Positions 1-7,300 of a stretch of 8,298 nt of DNA are shown piece after piece; within the stretch, counting starts at the first letter, position 1; each line of letters opens with the position of its first letter. The stretch lies in NCBI GenBank assembly GCA_022561415.1, contig JADFRH010000088.1, positions 1 through 8,298 on the forward strand, in the 5' to 3' direction. The DNA is from Planctomycetota bacterium. GTDB lineage: Bacteria; Planctomycetota; Phycisphaerae; UBA1845. Position numbers and translations under genes: made by a program. Under the pieces are notes generated by a model that did no database searches, had not been told where the DNA came from, and was given only the letters and a program-made list of their open reading frames with translations.

Positions 1-2
1 CC

Positions 3-653
3 TACGTCAATTTCGACATGGTGGGTCGGTCTCGCGACAACAAGCTCACCCTGCAGGCGGTGGGTTCGAGTACCTCGTGGCCGAGGCTCATCGAGCGTAG
101 CAACGTGCCGGTTGGCTTCGACATTCTCATCCAGGAGGACCCGTACCTGCCAACCGACTCGGCCGCCTTCAACCTGGTTAGCGTGCCGACGTTGCAGATG
201 TTCACCGGGAGTCACGAGGACTACCACCGTCCCAGCGACGATGCCGGGCTCATCAACTACGAGGATCTCGACCGCGTCGCCCAGCTCGGTGCGCTGATCG
301 TGCACAAGGTCGCCAATCTGGAGGAAGCGCCGCAGTTCGTGGCGGCGGCGCCAGGCGCGCCCGAGCGCGGCGGGTCCCGCGACGCGGCGCGTGTGTACAC
401 CGGCACCATTCCCGACTATGCCAGTGACATCGAGGGGCTGCTTCTGGGCGGCGTCATCGAAGGTGGGCCGGCGGCCGTGGCAGGCCTGCAGGCGGGCGAT
501 GTCATCGTCGAGTTGGCAAGCCTGACGATCACGAATATCTACGACTACATGTACGCGCTCGACGCGCTCAAGATCGACGAGCCGGTAAAGGTGGTGTTCG
601 TGCGCGACGGCGAGCGACACGAAGCCACGCTGACGCCGCGGGCACGGCGCTGA
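3..653 (+). CDS. M28-family metallopeptidase with C-terminal PDZ domain (partial, 5' end missing)
   Basis: The reading frame is open from base 3, upstream of the first in-window ATG at 18, and reads YVNFDMVGR, so the gene begins outside the window. In M28 zinc aminopeptidases the Asp of 'NFDMVG' (bases 15-17) is a metal ligand, and the motif HxDYHxPSDD (bases 213-242) carries the last metal-binding His. Only this C-terminal half of the catalytic domain is visible; the HxD and EE motifs lie upstream. After a linker rich in Ala, Pro and Gly (about bases 330-385) comes a PDZ domain (about 405-645), with the LLLGGVIEGGPAAVAGLQAGDVIVEL-type core split around the GL-x-AGD turn. PDZ domains in such exported peptidases usually bind peptide ends or gate the active site. 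The protein is probably exported or periplasmic, but its signal peptide is not in the window. It ends with TGA at 651-653. The family assignment is firm; the substrate is unknown. Confidence 0.9.
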   Translation, partial: YVNFDMVGRSRDNKLTLQAVGSSTSWPRLIERSNVPVGFDILIQEDPYLPTDSAAFNLVSVPTLQMFTGSHEDYHRPSDDAGLINYEDLDRVAQLGALIVHKVANLEEAPQFVAAAPGAPERGGSRDAARVYTGTIPDYASDIEGLLLGGVIEGGPAAVAGLQAGDVIVELASLTITNIYDYMYALDALKIDEPVKVVFVRDGERHEATLTPRARR

Positions 654-989
654 GCTCGATTAGCCCGGGTCTTTGCGGCAATGGAATGGATGCGGCCGCG
701 CTCGGCGGGCTGCTAGCCCTGTTGGCGGGAAGGCGGTCGGGTTCATCGTGCACGAGCCTCGCTGGGGGCGGGGAGCCTCAATTCCACTGTACGCGCTCGG
801 TCCGAGACAGCGCCGGAACCGAGGTACTTCAATCCAGGACTGCGGAGAACCCGCAGCTGATACCATGACCGCTACGGGCGCCCTTGGTCTTAGCCGCCGC
901 GGTTGTCCCGGATATCGGATTCTGGCCGGCTGCATCGGCCGGTTGTTCCACCCACCCCCCTGGCCCGCCCGGGACCGGCGACAACTCCC
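654..989. other. Intergenic region without a convincing gene
   Basis: No frame here looks like a conserved protein. The long minus-strand ORF that crosses it (660-1370) is rich in Arg, Pro and Ser and low-complexity, and looks like a shadow. A short hairpin with a 5-bp core (GGCCG 924-928 / CGGCC 936-940) is visible but has no T-tract, so I do not call a terminator. In one frame, bases 656-735 read like a small C-terminal sorting tail (CGNG, then a Leu/Ala-rich stretch, then RR). No gene body precedes it. Confidence 0.5.
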
Positions 990-1277
990 ATGCGCTATCG
1001 GACAACGGTGAGTTCCCCGAACATAGCGGCCCGAGTCATTGCGACGATCGTAGCGTTGGTGTTGGGTTTGCTGGCGGTGTTTTTGTTCGCGGCTTTCGCC
1101 GTGGTGGCGGTCTTGCTGGCAGCGGTGGGACTGACACGCCTGTGGTGGTTGTCGCGGCAGGTCAAACCCCGGGACAACGACGGAATCACGGTGGAATACA
1201 CCGTTCAAGCGGAGACGATTCAGAGGTCTCCCGAGCTCCCACCGCGCTCGGATGCTGGAGGAGCCACGGGCTGCTAG
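990..1277 (+). CDS. Small hypothetical membrane protein (95 aa)
   Basis: The product starts MRYRTTVSSP and has a long hydrophobic stretch at residues 12-48, dominated by Ala, Val, Leu and Phe. This is long enough for one extended or two short membrane-spanning helices. An RLWWLSRQ boundary with positive charges follows, then a polar tail containing 'GITVEYTV'. The layout (basic start, hydrophobic block, Trp/Arg boundary, acidic 'EYxV' tail) resembles small uncharacterised bacterial membrane proteins, but I cannot name the family. An in-frame ATG at 903 would add 29 Pro/Arg-rich residues that look non-coding, so I chose 990. No good Shine-Dalgarno is seen before either start, and codons after about residue 75 look less protein-like. 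It stands alone between the M28 peptidase and the convergent hutH. The hydrophobic pattern is seen directly; that it is a real gene is inference. Confidence 0.55.
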   Translation: MRYRTTVSSPNIAARVIATIVALVLGLLAVFLFAAFAVVAVLLAAVGLTRLWWLSRQVKPRDNDGITVEYTVQAETIQRSPELPPRSDAGGATGC

Positions 1278-1608
1278 CAGTGAGTCGGGCCAAGACGGCT
1301 CTTGAAGTAGGCATCTTCGTTCCTCCTCTAACACCCGCATCCAGGCCAATGGAACGATCCAATCGCCCAAGAGGCGATGATACCAAACGGGTAGAGGTGT
1401 TTCAACCGATCATCGGCAATCGGTGTTGAAGTGGAGCCGGCCGGGTTCGCAGACCCCATATCCATGGATATCGAATCTGGCGCGCGCCTACACGTCTTGT
1501 CCGATTTACGCGGAGTGACCCCGGACGGGTGCGTACGGCGGTCCGGCGCCGGCCTGCGGCAACACCGGTAACGAGCATAACCGACTTGCCGGTGGTCCAC
1601 CCGTTCGA
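1278..1608. other. Intergenic region between convergent genes
   Basis: This separates the 3' end of the small membrane-protein gene from the 3' end of hutH. No credible ORF is seen. The only structured element I find is the imperfect hairpin at 1401-1430, annotated separately. A short GC palindrome (CCGGCGCCGG, 1543-1552) also lies here without a T-run. Confidence 0.5.
1401..1430. terminator. Possible weak hairpin between convergent genes
   Basis: ACCGAT (1405-1410) pairs with ATCGGT (1419-1424) around an 8-nt loop. TTCA (1401-1404) pairs with TGAA (1427-1430) after a 2-nt bulge. It lies between two converging genes, where a shared terminator would be expected, but there is no T-tract on either side. 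The role is therefore doubtful. Confidence 0.2.
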
Positions 1609-3210
1609 CTACGCCAGCGGTCCGATTTCGTTCTCGACGCTTCGGACGATGCGTTGCGATCGCAGCAGCGCCAGTGACTTGGAAATGTCCTCACCGATCA
1701 GCCGATCGGCCTCGGCGTGGGAAACGTCCTTTCGAAACTCCGCGTGGGCCGTGCGCGGGCCGACGCCGGGGGACAGCGGAGCCCGGTAGTCGATGGCCTG
1801 GGCGGCGCACATCTGTTCGATCGCGAGGACGGTCTCGACGTTTTTGAGAATCTGATAGCACTTGACGGCCGAGCGAGCGCCCATGCTGACGTGGTCCTCC
1901 TGGCCGAGCGCCGTGGGGATCGAGTCGACGCAGGCGGGTGTGCAGAGCCCCTTGTTCTCGCTGACCAGCGCGGCGGCCGTGTACTGTGGAAGCATGAACC
2001 CGCTGTTGAGACCGGTATCTTTCATCAGCAACAGCGGAAGCTCCGCAACGCCGCCCCGCCCCGGCGCGCCGGGGTTTTCGCCTGTGAGCAGAAGATAGGT
2101 CCGCCGCTCACTGATTGATGCGAGTTCCGACAGCGCCATGGCCAGGTAGTCGAGAACAAGAGCAAGCGACTGCCCGTGAAAGAGTCCGCCGCTGAGAACT
2201 TCGCCGTCGACGATGAGCGGGTTGTCGGTCACGGCGTTGATTTCGGTTTCGATGATGTCGATGGCGTGGCGGAGTGCGTCGCGTGTGGCGCCGTGGACCT
2301 GCGGGACACAGCGGATCGAGTAGGGATCCTGTACGCGGGTGCAGTCAGCGTGCGAGGCGAGGATCTCGCTACCGGCCATCATGCGCCGGACGTTTTGGGC
2401 CGATTGCATCGCGCCGACGTAGGGTCGGAGCTGGTGAAGCTTCTCGTGAAACGGCCCGATGCTTCCCATCATTCCTTCGAGCGACATGGTCGCCACGACG
2501 TCGACGTGTTTGACGAGTCGGCGGGCACGAACGGCGATCGCCGAAGCATACGCCGCCATGAACTGCGTGCCGTTGATGAGTGCGAGCCCTTCTTTGGGGC
2601 CGAGCGTAACCGGATGGATTCCCGCTCGTTTAAGCGCTTTGGCCGCCGGTTCAACCCGACCATTCGCCGTTACGGTTCCCAGCCCGATCATCGGGAGCAC
2701 CATGTGCGCGAGCGGAGCGAGGTCGCCACTGGCGCCGAGGGAACCCTGCGTCGGTATGACCGGCAAGACGTCCGCATTCAGCAGGTCGGCTAGACAGCTC
2801 AGCGTCGCTCGCGAGATGCCGCTGACGCCGTGACAGAGGCCTCGCAGCTTCAGCAGCATGATCCAGCGAACGATCTCGGGCGGGACCGGATCGCCCACGC
2901 CCACGGCGTGCGACATGATCAGGTTGCGCTGCAGGGTCTCGAGTTGATCGGTAGAGATTCGCTTTGTGCAGAGCGGGCCGAACCCGGTGTTGATGCCGTA
3001 GGCCGTCTGATCCCCGGCGACGATTCGGCGCACGGACTCGTGGCCCGCTTCGATTCGCTTCCAGGTCTCGTCGGTGATCTCGACCCGTACGGCGTGCCCC
3101 CAAGCAGAATCAAGCCCATCGAGCGACATCCTCCGGTCGTCAAGGACGATTCGGACGGGCCGGTCCCCGGCGTTCGCTTCCTGTTCTGGATTCGTGGTTT
3201 CGTGGGGCAT
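1609..3210 (-). CDS. hutH: Histidine ammonia-lyase
   Basis: This cytoplasmic enzyme removes ammonia from L-histidine to give urocanate, the first step of histidine degradation. The MIO cofactor forms autocatalytically from Ala-Ser-Gly, seen in GSLGASGDLAPLAHM. Counted from a possible GTG start at 3231 (subtract 7 for the ATG used here), the triad is residues 167-169. Other expected active-site residues are present: Tyr78 in YGINTGFG, His108 in SHAVGVG, Asn220 in NGTQ, Tyr304 and Arg307 in DPYSIRC, Phe351 in FHG, and Glu445 in QEDHVSMG. His after Ser at 107-108 and Glu at 445 favour histidine over phenylalanine or tyrosine as substrate. Length (533 aa) is slightly above the usual ~510 because of an N-terminal extension. 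The start is uncertain: ATG at 3210 lacks a clear Shine-Dalgarno, while GTG at 3231 has a GGAG but 14 nt away. No hutU, hutI or hutG is in the window. pgpA lies upstream on the same strand with a gap under 100 nt. Confidence 0.95.
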   Translation of the reverse strand: MPHETTNPEQEANAGDRPVRIVLDDRRMSLDGLDSAWGHAVRVEITDETWKRIEAGHESVRRIVAGDQTAYGINTGFGPLCTKRISTDQLETLQRNLIMSHAVGVGDPVPPEIVRWIMLLKLRGLCHGVSGISRATLSCLADLLNADVLPVIPTQGSLGASGDLAPLAHMVLPMIGLGTVTANGRVEPAAKALKRAGIHPVTLGPKEGLALINGTQFMAAYASAIAVRARRLVKHVDVVATMSLEGMMGSIGPFHEKLHQLRPYVGAMQSAQNVRRMMAGSEILASHADCTRVQDPYSIRCVPQVHGATRDALRHAIDIIETEINAVTDNPLIVDGEVLSGGLFHGQSLALVLDYLAMALSELASISERRTYLLLTGENPGAPGRGGVAELPLLLMKDTGLNSGFMLPQYTAAALVSENKGLCTPACVDSIPTALGQEDHVSMGARSAVKCYQILKNVETVLAIEQMCAAQAIDYRAPLSPGVGPRTAHAEFRKDVSHAEADRLIGEDISKSLALLRSQRIVRSVENEIGPLA

Positions 3211-3301
3211 CGAGCATGGATTGTATGTCACGCCGAACGGCTCGTCTCCCCCGGATTGGCGGGCCTTGCCGCAAGTGGGGAGGCGATGTGTGCGATTCGG
3301 C

Positions 3302-3784
3302 CTACTGTGCTACTCCGAACCACGCGGGAAGGTAGTGGATCAGGGCGTGAAGAATCGCGCAGGTATACAGACCCGCTACGATGTCATCACCGACGATGCC
3401 GTAACCACCGGGCCAGTGATCCTCGATCCACTTGGCCGGCGGGAACTTGGTGATATCGAGGCCTCGCTCCAAGAGCAGGGCGATCACGGCCAGTTGCCAG
3501 GTGAACGGTACGAATGCAATAGCGACGAAGAACCCGGCCAGTTCATCCCACACCAATCGTCGACTGTCCTTTTCACCGAGGATTCGATCGCCGGCGCCGT
3601 GCAGCCAGACCGCCGCTGCGGTAAAGGCGACGGTTCCCACCACGAACAGCTCCCACCGAACCGCATCGCACAGCCAAAACAACGGGAGCCCGACCACCGC
3701 GACGGTCACCGTGCCCGAGGCGGGCAGGTGTCCCAGTGGGCCGAGCGATCCGGCGAACAGCAGCATCTTTTGCGGGCGAGTCAT
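3302..3784 (-). CDS. pgpA: Phosphatidylglycerophosphatase A
   Basis: This inner-membrane enzyme dephosphorylates phosphatidylglycerophosphate to phosphatidylglycerol, the last step of PG synthesis. The 160-residue product (E. coli PgpA is about 170) has the family motifs in order: GHLPASGT near residue 18, EKDSRRLVWDEL at 71-82 with the Asp and Glu residues expected to bind Mg2+, and PPAKWIE at 115-121 followed by GGYGIVGDD at 126-134. Hydrophobic segments at about 26-60, 84-106 and 134-155 fit a multi-spanning membrane protein. The open frame extends upstream to 3874, but the extra 30 residues (Arg/Gly-rich, then CDHDGVYDS) do not look like PgpA, so I chose the ATG at 3784, giving MTRPQKMLLF. 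Its stop lies 70-91 nt upstream of hutH on the same strand, so the two may share a transcript, although their functions are unrelated. Confidence 0.92.
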   Translation of the reverse strand: MTRPQKMLLFAGSLGPLGHLPASGTVTVAVVGLPLFWLCDAVRWELFVVGTVAFTAAAVWLHGAGDRILGEKDSRRLVWDELAGFFVAIAFVPFTWQLAVIALLLERGLDITKFPPAKWIEDHWPGGYGIVGDDIVAGLYTCAILHALIHYLPAWFGVAQ

Positions 3785-4380
3785 CGAGTCATACACGCCG
3801 TCATGGTCGCAAGGTTCGCCGGCGCTGGCAATCCCTCGTCTACCGCGGTGACTTCCGAGAATTCGAGCCGGCACGTTCGACGTCGAGATGGCCGCGAGAT
3901 GTTGTTGCGGCGACCCGCGTAACAGCGTCGTAACGTCCGAGCGCCGTTATTACGGAGGTGTGACCTTGCTTGGCGAATCGGGGCATCCGATAAACGCGGG
4001 GCGAACATCGGAGCCACTTTCGATGGAGTCGAGTGGCTCAAACCATGGACCGGTTACGGGTCGAAGGCAGGGTAACGCAACAGTAACAATCGGGTTGCAC
4101 GGTTGCTTTGGGCCTCCGCCGCGCAGTATATAAAACGATACCGTTGGGGGAATGGCTACGCGGTCGGGCGCTTGGTTCTCCGGAACGTCGGCGCTTCGAC
4201 CCCTGCGGGGAGACACGGACGCTGTCGGACTCCGCGGCATGTCGTGCGCCGGGTATGCCGATGGCGATGGCGAGCCGAGAGTATGGCGGATGAATCCGAC
4301 CGCGGCGCCGGTCGGTTCACTTTTCTATTATCGCGACATTGGGACAACGAATTATGAGCATCAAGTTGGAGGAACGTGTT
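3785..4380. promoter_or_regulatory. Divergent intergenic region between pgpA and the DUF1573-thioredoxin gene
   Basis: This 596-base region must hold the promoters of both flanking genes. No ORF in it looks real. For the + gene, an AT-rich TATATAAAA block at 4127-4135 stands out in GC-rich surroundings. TTGCTT (4103-4108) sits 18 bases before TATATA (4127-4132), a poor but possible sigma-70-type pair. A second -10-like hexamer, TATTAT (4326-4331), lacks a recognisable -35 but would give a leader of about 45 nt. GGTTGC occurs twice close together (4093-4098 and 4101-4106), overlapping the first -35 candidate, and GCAAC at 4077-4081 is its inverted form. GTTAC (4053-4057) and GTAAC (4072-4076) also form an inverted pair. 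These could be operator half-sites, but this is speculative. Confidence 0.3.
4368..4373 (+). promoter_or_regulatory. Shine-Dalgarno that fixes the start of the large exported protein
   Basis: GGAGGA lies 7 nt before the ATG at 4381. The upstream in-frame TTG (4339) and ATG (4354) have no such site, and starting at 4381 places a basic n-region directly before the hydrophobic core of the signal peptide. Confidence 0.8.
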
Positions 4381-7300
4381 ATGCAAGTACGTGGGACATC
4401 ACGGTTACGGCGGAACGGATGTGTGCGGCCGGGCGGGCGCGTTGCCTGTATGGTCGTTGCGCTTGCCGGCATGGTTGGCGGGTCGATGTCGAGTTACGCG
4501 GAGCGCCCCAAGGACATCCGGAGTGCATTACGCAAGACAACCAAGCCAACCCAGATCAAACGCACCGACGGGGGAAGGGCTATCGGCGTCAAGTCGGCTA
4601 CTTTCGCCAGGCCGTCCGTGGACACGGCCCTGCGAAAAGTGGGACCGCGCCCGATTATCACGGCCGAAGAGCCGATTCACGACTTCGGTGAAATGTGGAT
4701 CGGACCGATACTCAAGCATACGTTCAAAATCACGAATACCGGCGACATGGAGCTGAAGATCACCAAGGTCAAGCCCTCCTGTGGTTGCACGATTGCCGGA
4801 ACGTATCCGCGATCGTTGAAGCCCGGGGAAACGGGCGAGTTCCCGTTTTCCGTCTCGAGTCGAAAGCTCCGCGGCAAGTTCGCCAAGTCGGTGAACATCT
4901 CGACAAACGATCCGGCCACGCCGACGCTCCGGCTTCAGTTACGAGGCAAGGTCAAGCGGTACATTGACCTTTCACCGACGAGCGTGCAGCTCGGAAAGCT
5001 CTACGGCAAGGAGCCGCAGAAGCGCGTCATCAAGCTGACGAACAACACCGACAAGATGGTCGAGTTGGCCATCCGTACCGAACCGGACGGCAATTTCAAG
5101 TTCGAATTGGTGACCACGGACCCCGGCAAGGAGTTCGAGTTTCACATCACCGCACTGCCCCCGTTTGCCCCGACCGGTGTGTTCCGGAAAAAGATCACGC
5201 TAACCACGAATCTCACCGAGAAGCCGACCATCGAAATCGATATGCGCGGCACCGTGCCGCCCCGGATTGATGTCAAGCCCTCGGCGATCACGATTCGTCG
5301 CACCAAGGCGGGCGCGGCGACGTCGGGGCGCGGAAGCACGCGGGTTGTTCGCCTGACGAACTACGGCGCGACGCCCGTCAAGGTTACGAGTGCCTCCGTC
5401 GATGACCCGGCGCTGGACGTTACCATCAAGGAGCAGAAGGTCGGCGAGGCGTATAACATTCAGGTCAAGTTTCCGGCCGGCTACGAACTTCCCGAGGGTG
5501 GCCGGTTGCTGACGCTCAAGACAGACGATCCGAGGCGCCCGACGGTCAATGTTCCGATCCGAACGGTGGGCGGGCGATCTGCGAGCACACGACGTCCGGC
5601 CGAGACCCTGGTCGGAAAGGCCGCACCGACGTTCAGTCTCAAGACGCTTGAAGGCAAGTCGGTGAGTTCCGCTGACTTGAAGGGAAACGTCACGGTTCTG
5701 GACTTCTTCGCTGTGAACTGTGGCTTCTGCAAGCGACAGATCCCGCGGCTGGAAAAGGTCCGTGCGACCTACGCCGAGAAGGGTGTTCGCTTCGTGGCCG
5801 TCAGCCAGACGATGCGCAACAAGCGGTACACCGATGAGGAGGTCAAGAACAAGCTCGACGAGTTGGGCTACAAGGGCGAGATCGCGCTGGATCCGAACAA
5901 CGACGTGGGTCCGCTGTTCAAGGCCACCAGCTTCCCGACGATGGTCGTCATCGGCAAGACCGGAAAGATCGACGCGGTGAACGTCGGCAACATCAGCGAC
6001 CTCGAGACGCGCTTGCCCGGGCAGCTCGACGCCCTCTTGGCCGGGAAGCCGATTCCCGCCATTCTGCTTGCCAAGAAGTCTACCGCGACGCCGAAAAGGA
6101 CGGCCCGCAAACGGCCCAACGATCTGATCGGCAAGCCGGCTCCGGCGTTCGCGACGCAGACGTTCGACGGCAAGAGCGTCGGGAACAAGGATTTCGCGAA
6201 CAGCGCCGCCACGATTCTCAATTTTGTGGCGGGCAACTGCGGCTTCTGCAAGAAGCAGATTCCACGACTCGAAACCCTTCGCGAGAAGTATACGGCCAAG
6301 GGGGTTCGGTTCATCACTATCTTCGAGACCATGCGGACGCCGTGGTCCAAGGAGCAGGTCATCGACAAGATGAAGGCTCTCGGTTCGCAGATGGAAGTCG
6401 CGCATGATCCGAGCAACGTCATCGGCCCGAAGTTCAACGCGACCGGCTTCCCGACGATGATCCTTGTGGGTAAGACCGGGAAGGTCGAGGCGGTCAACGT
6501 CGGCAACGTCGGCGATCTGGAGTCGCGCGTAGCCAAGCAGCTCGATGCGATCATCGCGGGCAAGCCCGTTCCGAAGCTCGCCGCCGCGCCGTCAAGGTCG
6601 AAGAAGCCTCGTGGCGGACAGGTCGGTGACCTGATTGGCAAGCCGGCCCCGGCGTTTTCCGCGAAGACGATTGAGGGGAAGGAACTCTCCAATGCCGAGT
6701 TCGCGAAGCATCCCGCGACCGTCCTGGACTTTTTCGCCTACAACTGTGGCTACTGCAAGAAGCAGATTCCGCGCGTCGAGAAAATGCGACAGAAGTATGC
6801 CGACAAGGGGGTGCGATTCGTCGCCGTGAGCCAGAAGATGCGGACCGAGTATCCGCAGGACACGATCGTCGCGAAGATGAAGGAGCTCGGATTCAAGGGC
6901 GAACTGGTGATCGATCACACGAACAAGATCGGTGGGTTGTTCAACGCCCGTGGGTTCCCGACGATGATCGTCGTCGGAAAGAGTGGCAAGGTCGAAGCGG
7001 TCAACGTCGGAAACCTAAGCGATCTGGAAAAGCGTATGGACGCACAGCTCACCGCGCTGATCGAAGGCAAGCCGATTCCCAAGTTCGCCGGATCGGCGCC
7101 TCCCAAGAAGTCGAAACGTCGGCCCGCGGAGGATCTGGTCGGCAAGCCCGCGCCGAGCTTTGCGCTGACCACGCTCAAGGGCGCCGCTTTCTCGAATCAG
7201 GACTTCAGCAAGCACAAGGCGACCGTCCTGGATTTCGTCGCTCCCAACTGCGGCTACTGCAAACGCCAGCTTCCGGGCGTTGAAAAGGTGCGCGCGGAGT

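Noticed and set aside
656..735. Tail resembling a C-terminal sorting signal (CGNG, Leu/Ala-rich stretch, RR)
   Set aside because: It has no gene body upstream, since its frame runs into the out-of-frame end of the M28 gene, and the hydrophobic part is short. It could be the trace of a lost gene but cannot be supported.
660..1370. A 236-codon minus-strand ORF
   Set aside because: Its composition (Arg, Pro, Ser, Gln runs) is that of an open frame in GC-rich non-coding DNA, it overlaps the more protein-like 990-1277 ORF, and no motif is visible.
3785..3874. N-terminal extension of pgpA to 3874
   Set aside because: The 30 extra residues do not resemble PgpA, and the protein already has family length and motifs from the ATG at 3784.
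4438..4452. Possible lipoprotein signal (Cys in RVAC near residue 23)
   Set aside because: The Cys lies before the hydrophobic core and has Arg at the -3 position, so it is not a lipobox. The SYA|E site at residue 40 fits a normal signal peptidase better.
5200..6405. A 401-codon minus-strand ORF opposite the thioredoxin gene
   Set aside because: It is antisense to clear domain-bearing coding sequence, is rich in Arg and Leu with repeats that mirror the thioredoxin modules, and has no recognisable domain. The same applies to minus-strand ORFs at 5868-6692, 6592-6918 and 7015-7746.
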